The position numbers were made by a program, and so were the translations under genes. Source: Mycobacterium sp. SMC-4 (lineage in GTDB: Bacteria; Actinomycetota; Actinomycetes; Mycobacteriales; Mycobacteriaceae). From it: a stretch of DNA of 64,000 nt. The notes beneath the pieces were generated by a model. It saw only the letters and a list, made by a program, of their open reading frames with translations. It was not told the DNA's origin and made no database searches. Location: contig NZ_CP079869.1 in assembly GCF_025263265.1 (NCBI RefSeq), positions 2,356,001-2,420,000 on the forward strand. The letters run 5' to 3'. Positions 17,901 through 26,754 of the stretch are shown here, piece by piece. Every line of letters starts with the position of its first letter. Position 1 is the stretch's first letter.

Positions 17901-17916
17901 TCGAACAAATGTTCTC
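17901..17916 (+). promoter_or_regulatory. LexA (SOS) box upstream of ruvC
   Basis: TCGAAC-AAAT-GTTCTC matches the mycobacterial SOS box TCGAAC-N4-GTTCGA at 10 of 12 defined bases and lies 16 bp before the ruvC start. ruvC is a known SOS gene in mycobacteria. Confidence 0.8.
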
Positions 17917-17931
17917 GTCGAAGGGGCTGGC

Positions 17932-18504
17932 GTGCGGGTGATGGGAGTCGACCCCGGGCTGACCAGGTGTGGGTTGTCGGTCATCGAAAGTGGTCGGGGC
18001 AGGCAGGTGATCGCGCTCGACGTCGACGTCGTGCGCACCCCGTCCGATCAACCGCTGGCGCACCGACTGCTGGCCATCAGCGACGCGGTCGAGCACTGGC
18101 TCGACACTCATGTGCCGGACGTGATCGCGATCGAGCGGGTGTTCTCCAATCAGAACGCCAATACCGCGATGGGCACCGCGCAAGCCGGCGGGGTGGTGGC
18201 GCTGGCCGCTGCGCGTCGTGACATCGACGTGCACTTCCACACCCCCAGTGAGGTCAAGGCGGCGGTGACCGGCAACGGCCGCGCAGACAAGGCTCAAGTG
18301 ACCGAAATGGTCACGAGAATCCTTGCATTGCAACAGAAGCCAACTCCCGCCGATGCTGCCGACGCACTTGCTCTGGCGATCTGTCATTGCTGGCGGGCGC
18401 CGATGATCGCCAGGATGGCCGCCGCGCAAGCCCTGGCCGCCGAGCAGAAGCGCAAGTACCAGGCCACGGTGAAGGCCGCGCGCACGGCTCGGGGTGTGCC
18501 GTGA
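17932..18504 (+). CDS. ruvC: Holliday junction resolvase RuvC
   Basis: The product has 190 residues and cuts Holliday junctions in recombination repair. The four acidic catalytic residues are visible: Asp7 ([11 protein letters not shown]), Glu68 ([16 protein letters not shown]), Asp141 and Asp144 ([14 protein letters not shown]). The GTG at 17932 follows GAAGGGG and gives the standard N-terminus. It overlaps ruvA by GTGA and is controlled by the LexA box just upstream. Confidence 0.96.
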   Translation: MRVMGVDPGLTRCGLSVIESGRGRQVIALDVDVVRTPSDQPLAHRLLAISDAVEHWLDTHVPDVIAIERVFSNQNANTAMGTAQAGGVVALAAARRDIDVHFHTPSEVKAAVTGNGRADKAQVTEMVTRILALQQKPTPADAADALALAICHCWRAPMIARMAAAQALAAEQKRKYQATVKAARTARGVP

Positions 18505-19091
18505 TCGCCGCGGTTCGAGGTGAAGTCCTCGATATCGCGCTCGACCACGTCGTCATCGAGGCGGCCGGTGTGGGCTACAAAGTGATGGCCACCCCGGCGA
18601 CGCTGGCGACATTGCGCCGAGGTACCGAGGCCCGTCTGATCACGGCGATGATCGTGCGCGAGGACTCGATGACGCTCTATGGGTTCGCCGACTCCGATGC
18701 CCGCGACCTGTTCCTCACGCTGCTCGGGGTCTCGGGAATTGGCCCCAGCATCGCGCTCGGTGCGCTGGCGATATACGACGGTCCCGCATTGCGGCAGGCA
18801 ATCGGTAACGGTGATGTCACTTCGCTGACGCGGATACCCAAAGTGGGCAAGAAGACTGCCGAGCTGCTGGTGCTGACGCTGCGCGACAAGGTCGGCGCTC
18901 CGGCCTCGGCGGGTAGCGTCGCGTCAGGCGTCGGACACGGCGTGCGCGGGCCCGTCGTGGAGGCGCTCGTCGGTCTCGGGTTCGCGCAGAAACAGGCTGA
19001 GGAGGCCACCGACAAAGTGCTGGCCGGCGAACCGGAGGCGACCACCGCCAGTGCGCTGCGCGCGGCACTGTCGATGCTGGGGAAGAAGTGA
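18501..19091 (+). CDS. ruvA: Holliday junction branch migration protein RuvA
   Basis: The product has 196 residues and binds four-way junctions and loads RuvB. The N-terminal OB fold ([20 protein letters not shown]) is followed by two helix-hairpin-helix motifs ([33 protein letters not shown]) and the C-terminal RuvB-binding domain ([16 protein letters not shown]). GTG start in the ruvC stop; it overlaps ruvB. Confidence 0.96.
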   Translation: MIAAVRGEVLDIALDHVVIEAAGVGYKVMATPATLATLRRGTEARLITAMIVREDSMTLYGFADSDARDLFLTLLGVSGIGPSIALGALAIYDGPALRQAIGNGDVTSLTRIPKVGKKTAELLVLTLRDKVGAPASAGSVASGVGHGVRGPVVEALVGLGFAQKQAEEATDKVLAGEPEATTASALRAALSMLGKK

Positions 19092-20149
19092 TGGGCCGCT
19101 TCGACGAGGACGAGCCCGAGGATCGCGAGGTGTCGCCGGCGCTCACGGTCGGCGAGGGAGACATCGACGCCAGTCTGCGACCCCGCTCGCTCGGTGAGTT
19201 CATCGGACAGCCGCGCGTCCGGGAGCAGCTGCAATTGGTGATCGAGGGGGCCAAGAACCGCGGCGGTACCCCCGACCACATCCTGCTGTCCGGTCCGCCG
19301 GGCTTGGGCAAGACCTCACTGGCGATGATCATCGCCGCCGAGCTGGGATCGTCGCTGCGGGTCACCTCCGGCCCTGCCCTCGAGCGCGCCGGTGATCTGG
19401 CCGCGATGCTGTCCAACCTGGTCGAACACGACGTGCTGTTCATCGACGAGATCCACCGCATCGCCCGGCCCGCCGAAGAAATGCTGTATCTGGCGATGGA
19501 GGACTTCCGGGTGGATGTCGTCGTGGGCAAGGGTCCCGGCGCAACGTCGATTCCGTTGGAGGTCGCCCCGTTCACACTCGTGGGGGCGACCACCCGGTCG
19601 GGTGCCCTGACCGGCCCGCTGCGGGATCGATTCGGTTTCACCGCACACATGGATTTCTACGAGCCCGCCGAACTGGAACGGGTGCTGACCCGGTCGGCGG
19701 GAATCCTGGGAATCACGCTTGGCGCGGACGCGGCTACGGAGATCGCGCGCCGCTCGCGCGGCACACCGCGTATCGCCAATCGGCTCCTGCGCCGCGTCCG
19801 TGACTACGCCGAGGTCCGCGCCGACGGCGTGATCACTCGCGATATCGCCAAAGCGGCGCTGCAGGTCTACGACGTCGACGAGCTCGGGCTCGACCGGCTC
19901 GACCGGGCGGTGCTCTCGGCGCTGACCAAGAGTTTCGGCGGCGGGCCGGTCGGGGTGTCGACATTGGCGGTCGCGGTAGGGGAGGAAGCCACCACCGTCG
20001 AGGAGGTGTGTGAGCCGTTCTTGGTGCGGGCCGGCATGGTCGCCCGAACGCCGCGCGGGCGGGTGGCCACCTCGTTGGCGTGGACGCACATGGGCCTGAC
20101 GCCCCCGAGCGGTGTCACGGGCTTCGGACAGACAGGCCTGTTCGACTGA
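19088..20149 (+). CDS. ruvB: Holliday junction branch migration ATPase RuvB
   Basis: The product has 353 residues (GTG at 19088; an ATG at 19091 is equally possible). It is an AAA+ motor with Walker A GPPGLGKT at 69-76, Walker B DEIH at 120-123, sensor 1 LVGATTRSG, arginine-finger region GPLRDRFG, and a C-terminal winged helix ([23 protein letters not shown]). With RuvA it drives branch migration; the three genes overlap and share the LexA-controlled promoter. Confidence 0.97.
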   Translation: MMGRFDEDEPEDREVSPALTVGEGDIDASLRPRSLGEFIGQPRVREQLQLVIEGAKNRGGTPDHILLSGPPGLGKTSLAMIIAAELGSSLRVTSGPALERAGDLAAMLSNLVEHDVLFIDEIHRIARPAEEMLYLAMEDFRVDVVVGKGPGATSIPLEVAPFTLVGATTRSGALTGPLRDRFGFTAHMDFYEPAELERVLTRSAGILGITLGADAATEIARRSRGTPRIANRLLRRVRDYAEVRADGVITRDIAKAALQVYDVDELGLDRLDRAVLSALTKSFGGGPVGVSTLAVAVGEEATTVEEVCEPFLVRAGMVARTPRGRVATSLAWTHMGLTPPSGVTGFGQTGLFD

Positions 20150-20233
20150 GGTTTTTCCGTGTTGCCTAAGGCAGTGCCGAGGTTATCTCCGCGGCAGCGA
20201 GGGTATCCACCCCCTACGAGCTAGGGAGGCATC

Positions 20234-20953
20234 ATGACCGAGACGCATACACGGTCCGGAGGCGGGCGGTTGCGGATGCCGCGCAGCCGCGGAGCCGCGA
20301 GTGGACTGTTGTTGATTCTGTTGGGCGCGTGGGGCGCGCTGATTCCGTTCATCGGACCGATGTTCGACTTCGCGTTCAGTCCCGATCGGTCATGGACATG
20401 GACCGCAGGTCGGGGTTGGCTCCTGGTGCTGCCGGGCGTGGTGGCAGTGCTTGGTGGAGTGCTGCTGCTGATGTCGCGCAACCGCGCGACCGCCATGCTC
20501 GGTGCATGGCTTGCCGTTGCCGCAGGTGCTTGGTTCATCATCGGCCGGACGTTGGCGGGTCCGCTCGGACTGGGGGACGCGGGCGTGCCGGTCGCGGCCA
20601 CCGAGGCGCAACGCGTCGCGTTGGAGCTGACCTACTTCTACGGTCTGGGTGCGCTCATCGTCTTCCTCGGGGCGGCGGCCATCGGCCGGATCTCGGTGCG
20701 CAGCGTGCGTGACGTCGAATGGGCGGAACGTCCCGTCGTTGCGCCGGCGGCGGCCCCCGCCTCGGCCGGGCCGGTGGCGACGCAGCCGACACCCGACGAC
20801 AGCCGGCCGGTGGTCGACGAGTCCGCGAGGACCGAGCCGAAGGCCGATGCGAGTGACGGGGAGACCGAGCACGCTGACACCTCTCGCCGCCGCGGACTGC
20901 GCGGCATGTTCCGTCGCGGTGACCGCGGTAGCCACCACCTGACGCACCGCTGA
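20234..20953 (+). CDS. Four-helix membrane protein with charged tail
   Basis: The product has 239 residues. Four hydrophobic helices (about 20-45, 58-78, 90-108 and 135-155) are followed by a disordered Pro/Ala/Glu-rich cytoplasmic tail ending in an Arg-rich segment. AGGGAGG precedes the ATG. Similar proteins occur next to ruvB or elsewhere in actinobacteria without known function. No enzymatic motif is seen. Confidence 0.75.
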   Translation: MTETHTRSGGGRLRMPRSRGAASGLLLILLGAWGALIPFIGPMFDFAFSPDRSWTWTAGRGWLLVLPGVVAVLGGVLLLMSRNRATAMLGAWLAVAAGAWFIIGRTLAGPLGLGDAGVPVAATEAQRVALELTYFYGLGALIVFLGAAAIGRISVRSVRDVEWAERPVVAPAAAPASAGPVATQPTPDDSRPVVDESARTEPKADASDGETEHADTSRRRGLRGMFRRGDRGSHHLTHR

Positions 20954-21026
20954 GGTCTCCAGCCGGGGGTCATGTGTGGTCCAGCGGTGTGCGCAACGTC
21001 ACGAGAAGCCGGCGCGTCTGCGGCGG

Positions 21027-21032
21027 TAGGGT
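21027..21032 (+). promoter_or_regulatory. -10 hexamer before the P450-like fragment
   Basis: TAGGGT fits TANNNT and lies 48 bp before the GTG start; GGGAGG at 21062-21067 is its ribosome binding site. Together they suggest the fragment is still expressed. Confidence 0.4.
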
Positions 21033-21074
21033 CGGCGAGTTCACCTACGTTTCGTCCACCCGGGAGGCCTTGGC

Positions 21075-21419
21075 GTGACCCCGCATTCGCAGCGGCTGTC
21101 GGAGCTGTTCTCGTCGCGGCTGGCGCTGCCGGTCGACGACGACGCGGCCAGCATCGTGCTGGGCCCGCGGCTGCACGGCCTGTGCCGCGCGCTCGGTGTG
21201 CCCAAGCGAGATTGGTGGACCGTTTCGCGGTTGGTCGACGATCTGTCCGATGCGCAGACCGTCGAAGCGCTCAGCTCGTTCATCGACGTGCTGGTAGCCG
21301 AGCGGTGCCGCCAGCCCGGCGACGACCTGGTCTCCGATCTCATCAGCTATGAAGCTGATGGCCGCGCTTTGACCGCGGGTGAGATCCGCGCGATGGTCGT
21401 TGCCGTGCTCGCGTTCTGA
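21075..21419 (+). CDS. Cytochrome P450-like fragment without heme domain
   Basis: The product has 114 residues. The stretch from LHGLCRALGVPKRDWWTVSRLVDDL to ALSSFIDVLVAERCRQPGDDLVSDLISYEADGRALTAGEIRAMVVAVLA resembles helices E to the start of helix I in bacterial P450s (compare GFPVDDE, RRREPGEDMISMLI and LSDEEILTFLRMLF in the full P450 at 36263-37537). It stops just where the GxxTT motif should come; the ExxR and heme-Cys parts are absent and are not found in other frames before the convergent gene 3 bp away. It has its own ribosome binding site. It is either a P450 remnant or a small protein that reuses this helical unit. Confidence 0.55.
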   Translation: MTPHSQRLSELFSSRLALPVDDDAASIVLGPRLHGLCRALGVPKRDWWTVSRLVDDLSDAQTVEALSSFIDVLVAERCRQPGDDLVSDLISYEADGRALTAGEIRAMVVAVLAF

Positions 21420-21422
21420 GGC

Positions 21423-22856
21423 TTAACCGGTGTAGGCCATCACGTGCTTGATGCGCGTGTAGTCCTCCAGGCCGTACATCGAGAGGTCCTTCCCGTGGCC
21501 TGACGACTTGAAGCCGCCGTGCGGCATCTCGGCGACCAGCGGGATGTGAGTGTTGATCCATACACAGCCGAAGTCGAGCGCAGCGGACACCCGCAATGCG
21601 CGCGAGACATCCTTGGTCCACACCGACGAGGCCAGTCCGTACTCGACGCCGTTGGCCAATGAGATCGCCTCGTCTTCATCGGTGAAGGACTGCACGGTGA
21701 TCACCGGACCGAAGATCTCCTGCTGAACCAGCCGGTCGTCTTGGCGCAGCCCGCCGATGACCGTTGGTTCCACGTAGAAACCCTTGTCGCCCTGGCGATT
21801 GGCTCCCACCGCGACCGTCGCGTGCGACGGGATGTCGGAGAAGAACGACAGGACCCGGTCGAACTGGTTGGCGTTGTTGACCGGCGGGACCCAGGCGTCC
21901 TCGTCGTCGGCCGGCCTGCCGAACGTGGTTGTCGCTGCCTTGGCCTGCTCGGCCAGTGCGGCGGTCAGGTCCTCGGCGATGGCCGCCGAGGCCAGCACCC
22001 GGGTCGCTGCCGTGCAGTCCTGCCCGGCATTGAAGTAGCCCGCGGTGGCGATACCCTCTGCCGCGGCGGCCAGATCGGCGTCGTCGAACACGATCACCGG
22101 CGCCTTGCCGCCCAGTTCGAGGTGGGTGCGCTTGAGGTTACCGCCGGCGCTGACCGCGACAGCCTTACCCGCGGCCACCGACCCGGTGATGGCCACCATC
22201 TGTGGCGTCGGGTGGGCGACCAGGTTTGCGCCGGTGACCCGGTCGCCGGTGATGACGTTGAGCACGCCCGGCGGCAGGTGCTTGGCGGCCAACGTCGCCA
22301 GCATCACCGTCGTGACCGGGGTGGTGTCACTGGGCTTGATGACGACGGTATTGCCCGCCGCGATCGCCGGACAGATCTTCCAGATCGCCATCATCATCGG
22401 ATAGTTCCAAGGCGCGACCTGGCCGATCACACCAACGGGTTCGCGCCGGATCCATGACGTGTGGTCTGCCATGTACTCACCGGCGGACTTGCCTTCCAAT
22501 ACCCTTGCCGCCCCGGCGAAGAATCGGATCTGGTCGACCATCGGAGGGATCTCTTCGGCGGCGGTGACGTGGTTGGGCTTGCCGGTGTTGCGTCCCTCCG
22601 CGGCCACCAAGTCATCGGCGGCCTTCTCGACCTCATCGGCGAAGTCGAGCAGCGCCTTCTGGCGTTGCGACGGCGTGGTGCGTTTCCAGTCCGTGAACGC
22701 GGCGGCCGCAGCGGAGTAAGCGTTGTCGATGTCGGCGTCGTTGGACACCGGGGCGGTCCCGTACTGCTCACCGGTGCTCGGGTCGATCAGCGGCATGGTG
22801 GCTCCGCTGGAGGAATCGACGAGCTCGCCGCCGATGAAGTTCTGCACGGTGGTCAT
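21423..22856 (-). CDS. Aminobutyraldehyde-type NAD-dependent aldehyde dehydrogenase
   Basis: The product has 477 residues of the ALDH superfamily. Catalytic Cys281 lies in NAGQDCTAATR, general base Glu247 in HLELGGK, and Asn151 in VAPWNYPM. The overall pattern (YFNAGQDCTAATRVL, PHGGFKSSGHGKDLSMYGLEDYTRIKHVM) is that of gamma-aminobutyraldehyde dehydrogenases (PatD/Prr), which make GABA from the putrescine breakdown product. It lies 18 bp downstream of gabT on the same strand, so the pair would run aminobutyraldehyde to GABA to succinic semialdehyde. Confidence 0.9.
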   Translation of the reverse strand: MTTVQNFIGGELVDSSSGATMPLIDPSTGEQYGTAPVSNDADIDNAYSAAAAAFTDWKRTTPSQRQKALLDFADEVEKAADDLVAAEGRNTGKPNHVTAAEEIPPMVDQIRFFAGAARVLEGKSAGEYMADHTSWIRREPVGVIGQVAPWNYPMMMAIWKICPAIAAGNTVVIKPSDTTPVTTVMLATLAAKHLPPGVLNVITGDRVTGANLVAHPTPQMVAITGSVAAGKAVAVSAGGNLKRTHLELGGKAPVIVFDDADLAAAAEGIATAGYFNAGQDCTAATRVLASAAIAEDLTAALAEQAKAATTTFGRPADDEDAWVPPVNNANQFDRVLSFFSDIPSHATVAVGANRQGDKGFYVEPTVIGGLRQDDRLVQQEIFGPVITVQSFTDEDEAISLANGVEYGLASSVWTKDVSRALRVSAALDFGCVWINTHIPLVAEMPHGGFKSSGHGKDLSMYGLEDYTRIKHVMAYTG

Positions 22857-22874
22857 TGAGGTCAGCTCCTTGGG

Positions 22875-24215
22875 TCAGAGGTCGCGCAGGATGAGTTCGA
22901 TGACGTCAAGACCTTCCAGCAGAAGGTCGTCGCTGATGGTCAACGGGGGAAGAAAGCGCAGCACATTGCCGAATGTGCCGCAGGACAACACGATCACACC
23001 GGCGCGGTGTGCCGCCGCGCACACGGCACGGGTCAACTCGGCGTCCGGTTCGAAGGTGCCGGGCACGACGAGCTCGACGGCGATCATTGCGCCGCGTCCG
23101 CGGACGTCGCCGATGCGATCGTCGTCAGCCTGCAGCCGCCCCAGCCGGTCTTTCATCAAGGTCTCGATCTCGGCGGCCCGCGCAACCAACCCATCGGATT
23201 CGATGGTCTCGATGGTGGCCAGTGCGGCAGCGCAGGCGACCGGATTGCCGCCATAGGTGCCGCCCAGTCCGCTGACGTGTGCGGCGTCCATGATGTCGGC
23301 GCGGCCAGTGACCGCGGACAGCGGCATACCGTCGGCGATGCCCTTCGCGGTGACGATCAAGTCCGGCGTTATCCCTTCGTGCTCGCAGGCGAACATCGCA
23401 CCGGTGCGGGCGAATCCGCTCTGCACCTCGTCGGCGATGAACACGACGTCGTTGGCGCGGCACCAGTCCAGCAACGTCGGAAGGAAGCCTTCGGCGGGGA
23501 CGATGAAACCGCCCTCACCCTGGATGGGCTCGATGATCACCGCAGCCAGGTTTTCGACACCGACCTGCTTGTCCATCACGGTGATGGCCCGCCGCGCGGC
23601 GAGTTCGCCGTCGGTGGCCAGCTCTTTGCCGAACTCGGCATCCCGGAACGGGTAGGACAGCGGCGCCCGGTAGACCTCGGGTGCGAACGGGCCGAACCCA
23701 TGCTTGTAGGGCATCGACTTCGCCGTCAGCGCCATCGTCAGGTTGGTTCGGCCGTGGTAGGCGTGGTCGAACGCCACGACCGCCTGCTTGCCGGTGTAGG
23801 ACCGAGCGATCTTCACCGCGTTCTCCACGGCCTCAGATCCGGAGTTGAACAGAGCCGAGCGTTTCTCGCCGTCGCCGGGAGTGAGCCGGTTGAGTGCCTC
23901 GGCGACGGCGACATAACCCTCGTAAGGCGTCACCATGAAGCACGTGTGGGTGAAGCGCGAGGCTTGCTCGCAGACGGCATCGACGACCCGTGGTGAGGAG
24001 TTGCCGATGGTGGTCACCGCGATGCCCGATCCCAGATCGATGAGCCGGTTGCCGTCGACGTCTTCGACGATTCCGCCGAATGCGCGTGATGCGTACACCG
24101 GCATGGTGTTGCCGACTCCACGGGCCACCGCGGCGGTCCTGCGTTCGGCCAACTCGACCGAGCGGGGCCCGGGGACGGCGGTGGCGAGGTGGCGGCTCTG
24201 CTCGAGGGCACTCAA
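22875..24215 (-). CDS. gabT: 4-aminobutyrate aminotransferase
   Basis: The product has 446 residues and is a class III PLP aminotransferase that converts GABA plus 2-oxoglutarate to succinic semialdehyde plus glutamate. The PLP Lys291 is in IVTAKGIADGMP, the PLP-binding Asp262 in FIADEVQSGFAR, and the phosphate contact in NSGSEAVENAVK. The TTG start at 24215 is set by AAGGAGG 7 nt upstream. It is the first gene of the pair with the aldehyde dehydrogenase and diverges from yajC. Confidence 0.94.
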   Translation of the reverse strand: MSALEQSRHLATAVPGPRSVELAERRTAAVARGVGNTMPVYASRAFGGIVEDVDGNRLIDLGSGIAVTTIGNSSPRVVDAVCEQASRFTHTCFMVTPYEGYVAVAEALNRLTPGDGEKRSALFNSGSEAVENAVKIARSYTGKQAVVAFDHAYHGRTNLTMALTAKSMPYKHGFGPFAPEVYRAPLSYPFRDAEFGKELATDGELAARRAITVMDKQVGVENLAAVIIEPIQGEGGFIVPAEGFLPTLLDWCRANDVVFIADEVQSGFARTGAMFACEHEGITPDLIVTAKGIADGMPLSAVTGRADIMDAAHVSGLGGTYGGNPVACAAALATIETIESDGLVARAAEIETLMKDRLGRLQADDDRIGDVRGRGAMIAVELVVPGTFEPDAELTRAVCAAAHRAGVIVLSCGTFGNVLRFLPPLTISDDLLLEGLDVIELILRDL

Positions 24216-24275
24216 CGTTCGACCTCCTTGACGTTTCGCGTCGAGCCTAGTGGCAAGGCGGTCAGATCCGTCGAC

Positions 24276-24286
24276 ATCACAGTGAT
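24276..24286. promoter_or_regulatory. Small palindrome in the gabT-yajC intergenic region
   Basis: ATCAC-A-GTGAT is an 11-bp palindrome about 60 bp upstream of gabT in the 248-bp divergent promoter region. It could bind a regulator of gabT. No other structure apart from the yajC promoter was found in this gap. Confidence 0.3.
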
Positions 24287-24419
24287 CTCAGGGCGGGATC
24301 GTCGCGCTGCGGGCGTGTCGGCAACGAAATCCGTCGTCTGTGGGCGGGGCGTGAGGCCGCGCGGGTGCAGTGGCACACTGGTCTTCGATTCCTCACGCGT
24401 CGGAACCCCCAACAATAGG

Positions 24420-24425
24420 TAGGGT
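24420..24425 (+). promoter_or_regulatory. -10 hexamer for the yajC-sec block
   Basis: TAGGGT (TANNNT), with an overlapping TAGGTA just before it, lies 38 bp upstream of the yajC ATG. Confidence 0.45.
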
Positions 24426-24463
24426 TCCTCCACGCCAGACCGATACGAAAGAAACTTGTCGCC

Positions 24464-24793
24464 ATGGATTTGCTGATCTTTCTGCCCCTGCTCATCGTCA
24501 TGGGCGCGTTCATGTACTTCGCCTCGCGGCGGCAGCGGAAGGCCATGCAGGCCACCATCGACCTGCACAATTCGTTGCAGGTCGGCGACGAGATCCACAC
24601 CACCTCGGGTCTGAAGGCAACCATCACCAGCATCAGCGACGAGTACGTCGACCTGGAGATCGCCCCAGGCGTGGTGACGACCTGGATGAAGCTGGCCGTG
24701 CGCGACCGCATCACCGATGACGTCGACGACGCCGAGGACATCGAGCTGGAGGAATCGTCGGCAGAGGCCCCGAACTCCAAGACTGAGAGCTGA
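24464..24793 (+). CDS. yajC: Preprotein translocase accessory subunit YajC
   Basis: The product has 109 residues. One N-terminal membrane helix (LLIFLPLLIVMGAFMYFA) is followed by the conserved RRQRKAMQ and the soluble domain LQVGDEIHTTSGLKATITSI. It associates with SecDF at the translocon. It is co-directional with secD, 89 bp away, with an acidic C-terminal tail. Confidence 0.95.
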   Translation: MDLLIFLPLLIVMGAFMYFASRRQRKAMQATIDLHNSLQVGDEIHTTSGLKATITSISDEYVDLEIAPGVVTTWMKLAVRDRITDDVDDAEDIELEESSAEAPNSKTES

Positions 24794-24882
24794 CACTCAG
24801 CAAGAGCACGTACCCTGTTGCCCGTCATCGACGCCAAAGCAGCGCGACTCTGACGAACTGATCTCAAGGAGACCGTAAACAC

Positions 24883-26751
24883 GTGGCATCGTCTTCGGCG
24901 CCGGTGCAGCCTTTCCGCTATCTGGCCCTCTTCCTGGCGCTGCTGATCGGCGCTTACCTGCTGGTCTTCCTCACCGGCGACAGGGAGCCCGAGCCCAAGC
25001 TCGGCATCGATCTGCAGGGCGGCACGCGCGTCACGCTGACCGCCCGTACCCCGGACGGCACACCTCCGACCCGCGAATCGCTCACCCAAGCCCAGCAGAT
25101 CATCAGTGCCCGCGTCGACGGCCTCGGTGTGTCGGGCTCCGAGGTGATCATCGATGGCCAGAACCTGGTCATCACTGTTCCCGGCGACGACGGCAATGAG
25201 GCGCGCAGTCTCGGTCAGACGGCCCGGCTGTATGTGCGGCCGGTGATCCATGCGATTCCCTCGGCCGAAGCCATGCCGCCCGAAGAGGAAGGGCCGCCCG
25301 GGGCGCCGCCGGGCGGAATGCCGGGCCTGCCGCCGGGCGCGATCCCAGGCCTTCCGCCGGGCGCGATCCCAGGCCTTCCGCCGGGCGCGGTCCCCGGCAT
25401 GCCGGGTGAGGCGCCGCCGGGCGGACTGCCACCGGGCGGGATCCCTGGACTGCCGGGTGAGGCGCCGCCGGGTGGCCTGACCGAAGGTGGCGTCGCCCCG
25501 CTGCCCCCCGCCGAAGCTCCGGCGCCGCAGCCGCGGCCTTTCCCGCAGCAGCCCCCTCCCAGCCCGAGCCCGGAGCCGGGCCCGGAAGTACCGCCGACCG
25601 ACGCCGCACCGCCTCCGGCGCCGGGCGATGACCGCGACGTACCGCTGGCCACCCGGATTCAGGACGAGAAGCGGTTGCGGCAGAGCGGCGAGCAGGCCAT
25701 CCAGATCCTGGCTCTGCAGTTCCAGGCCACTCGCTGCGGTGGTGAAGACGTGCTGGCCGGCAACGACGACCCCAACCTGCCGCTGGTCACCTGCTCGACC
25801 GACGGTCAAGAGGTCTATCTGCTCGACAAGTCGATCATCAGCGGTGAGCAGATCGCCAACGCCAATTCGGGCTTGGATCAGCAGCGCGGCGAATACGTCG
25901 TCGACGTCGAGTTCAAGAGCGATGCCGCACGGACATGGGCTGACTTCACCGCAGCCAACGTGGGCACCCAGACCGCGTTCGTCCTGGACTCGCAGGTTGT
26001 CAGCGCACCGGTGATCCAGGAGGCCATCCCGGGCGGGCGAACCCAGATCACCGGTCAGTTCAACCAGGATTCCGCCCGCGAGCTGGCCAACGTGCTCAAG
26101 TACGGTTCGCTGCCGCTGTCGTTCGAGTCCTCGGAGGCCGAGACGGTCTCGGCCACCCTGGGACTGTCGTCGATGCGGGCCGGGCTGATCGCCGGCGCGG
26201 TCGGACTGGCCGCCGTGCTGCTCTACTCGGTGCTGTTCTATCGGGCGTTGGGTGTGCTGGTGGCGTTGTCACTGGTCGCCTCCGGTGCCGTGGTGTACGC
26301 GCTGCTGGTGCTGCTCGGCCGCTACATCAACTACACCCTGGACCTGGCCGGCATCGCGGGTCTGGTCATCGGTATCGGGATGACGGCGGACTCGTTCGTG
26401 GTGTTCTTCGAACGCATCAAGGACGAGATCCGCGAGGGCAGATCCTTCCGGTCGGCGGTTCCGCGCGGCTGGGTGCGGGCGCGCAAGACCATCATGTCGG
26501 GCAACGCGGTGACTTTCCTGGCCGCCGCGGTGCTGTACTTCCTGGCGGTCGGTCAGGTGAAGGGTTTCGCGTTCACCCTGGGCCTGACCACCATCCTCGA
26601 TGTCGTCGTCGTCTTCCTGGTGACCTGGCCTCTGGTGTTCCTCGCCTCCAAGACCGCGATGTGGGCCAGACCAGCGTTCAACGGGCTCGGCGCGGTCCAG
26701 CAGATCGCGCGCGAACGACGAGCGGCCGCGCACGCGGCGGGACGGGAATAA
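24883..26751 (+). CDS. secD: Protein translocase subunit SecD with Pro/Gly-rich insert
   Basis: The product has 622 residues and six membrane helices; it uses the proton gradient to pull exported proteins outward. [13 protein letters not shown] lies after the first helix and the transporter domain [31 protein letters not shown] near the end carries the conserved proton-path Asp. The first extracytoplasmic domain is interrupted at about residues 131-250 by a low-complexity insert of PPG/PGL units. The GTG start follows AAGGAGA. It is followed 3 bp later by secF. Confidence 0.96.
   Translation: MASSSAPVQPFRYLALFLALLIGAYLLVFLTGDREPEPKLGIDLQGGTRVTLTARTPDGTPPTRESLTQAQQIISARVDGLGVSGSEVIIDGQNLVITVPGDDGNEARSLGQTARLYVRPVIHAIPSAEAMPPEEEGPPGAPPGGMPGLPPGAIPGLPPGAIPGLPPGAVPGMPGEAPPGGLPPGGIPGLPGEAPPGGLTEGGVAPLPPAEAPAPQPRPFPQQPPPSPSPEPGPEVPPTDAAPPPAPGDDRDVPLATRIQDEKRLRQSGEQAIQILALQFQATRCGGEDVLAGNDDPNLPLVTCSTDGQEVYLLDKSIISGEQIANANSGLDQQRGEYVVDVEFKSDAARTWADFTAANVGTQTAFVLDSQVVSAPVIQEAIPGGRTQITGQFNQDSARELANVLKYGSLPLSFESSEAETVSATLGLSSMRAGLIAGAVGLAAVLLYSVLFYRALGVLVALSLVASGAVVYALLVLLGRYINYTLDLAGIAGLVIGIGMTADSFVVFFERIKDEIREGRSFRSAVPRGWVRARKTIMSGNAVTFLAAAVLYFLAVGQVKGFAFTLGLTTILDVVVVFLVTWPLVFLASKTAMWARPAFNGLGAVQQIARERRAAAHAAGRE
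25320..25404 (+). repeat. 24-bp tandem repeats inside secD
   Basis: Three adjacent copies encode the octapeptide PGLPPGAI or a close variant (PGLPPGAV), with near-identical 24-bp DNA. They are followed by further PGEAPPGGL and PPGGIPGL units. The tract is collagen-like in composition and likely variable in length between strains. Confidence 0.8.
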
Positions 26752-26754
26752 CCC

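Noticed and set aside
20954..21422. Frameshifted full-length P450 around the 114-residue fragment.
   Set aside because: No ExxR or heme-binding Cys motif is found in the other frames of the flanking sequence, and the next gene begins 3 bp later on the other strand.
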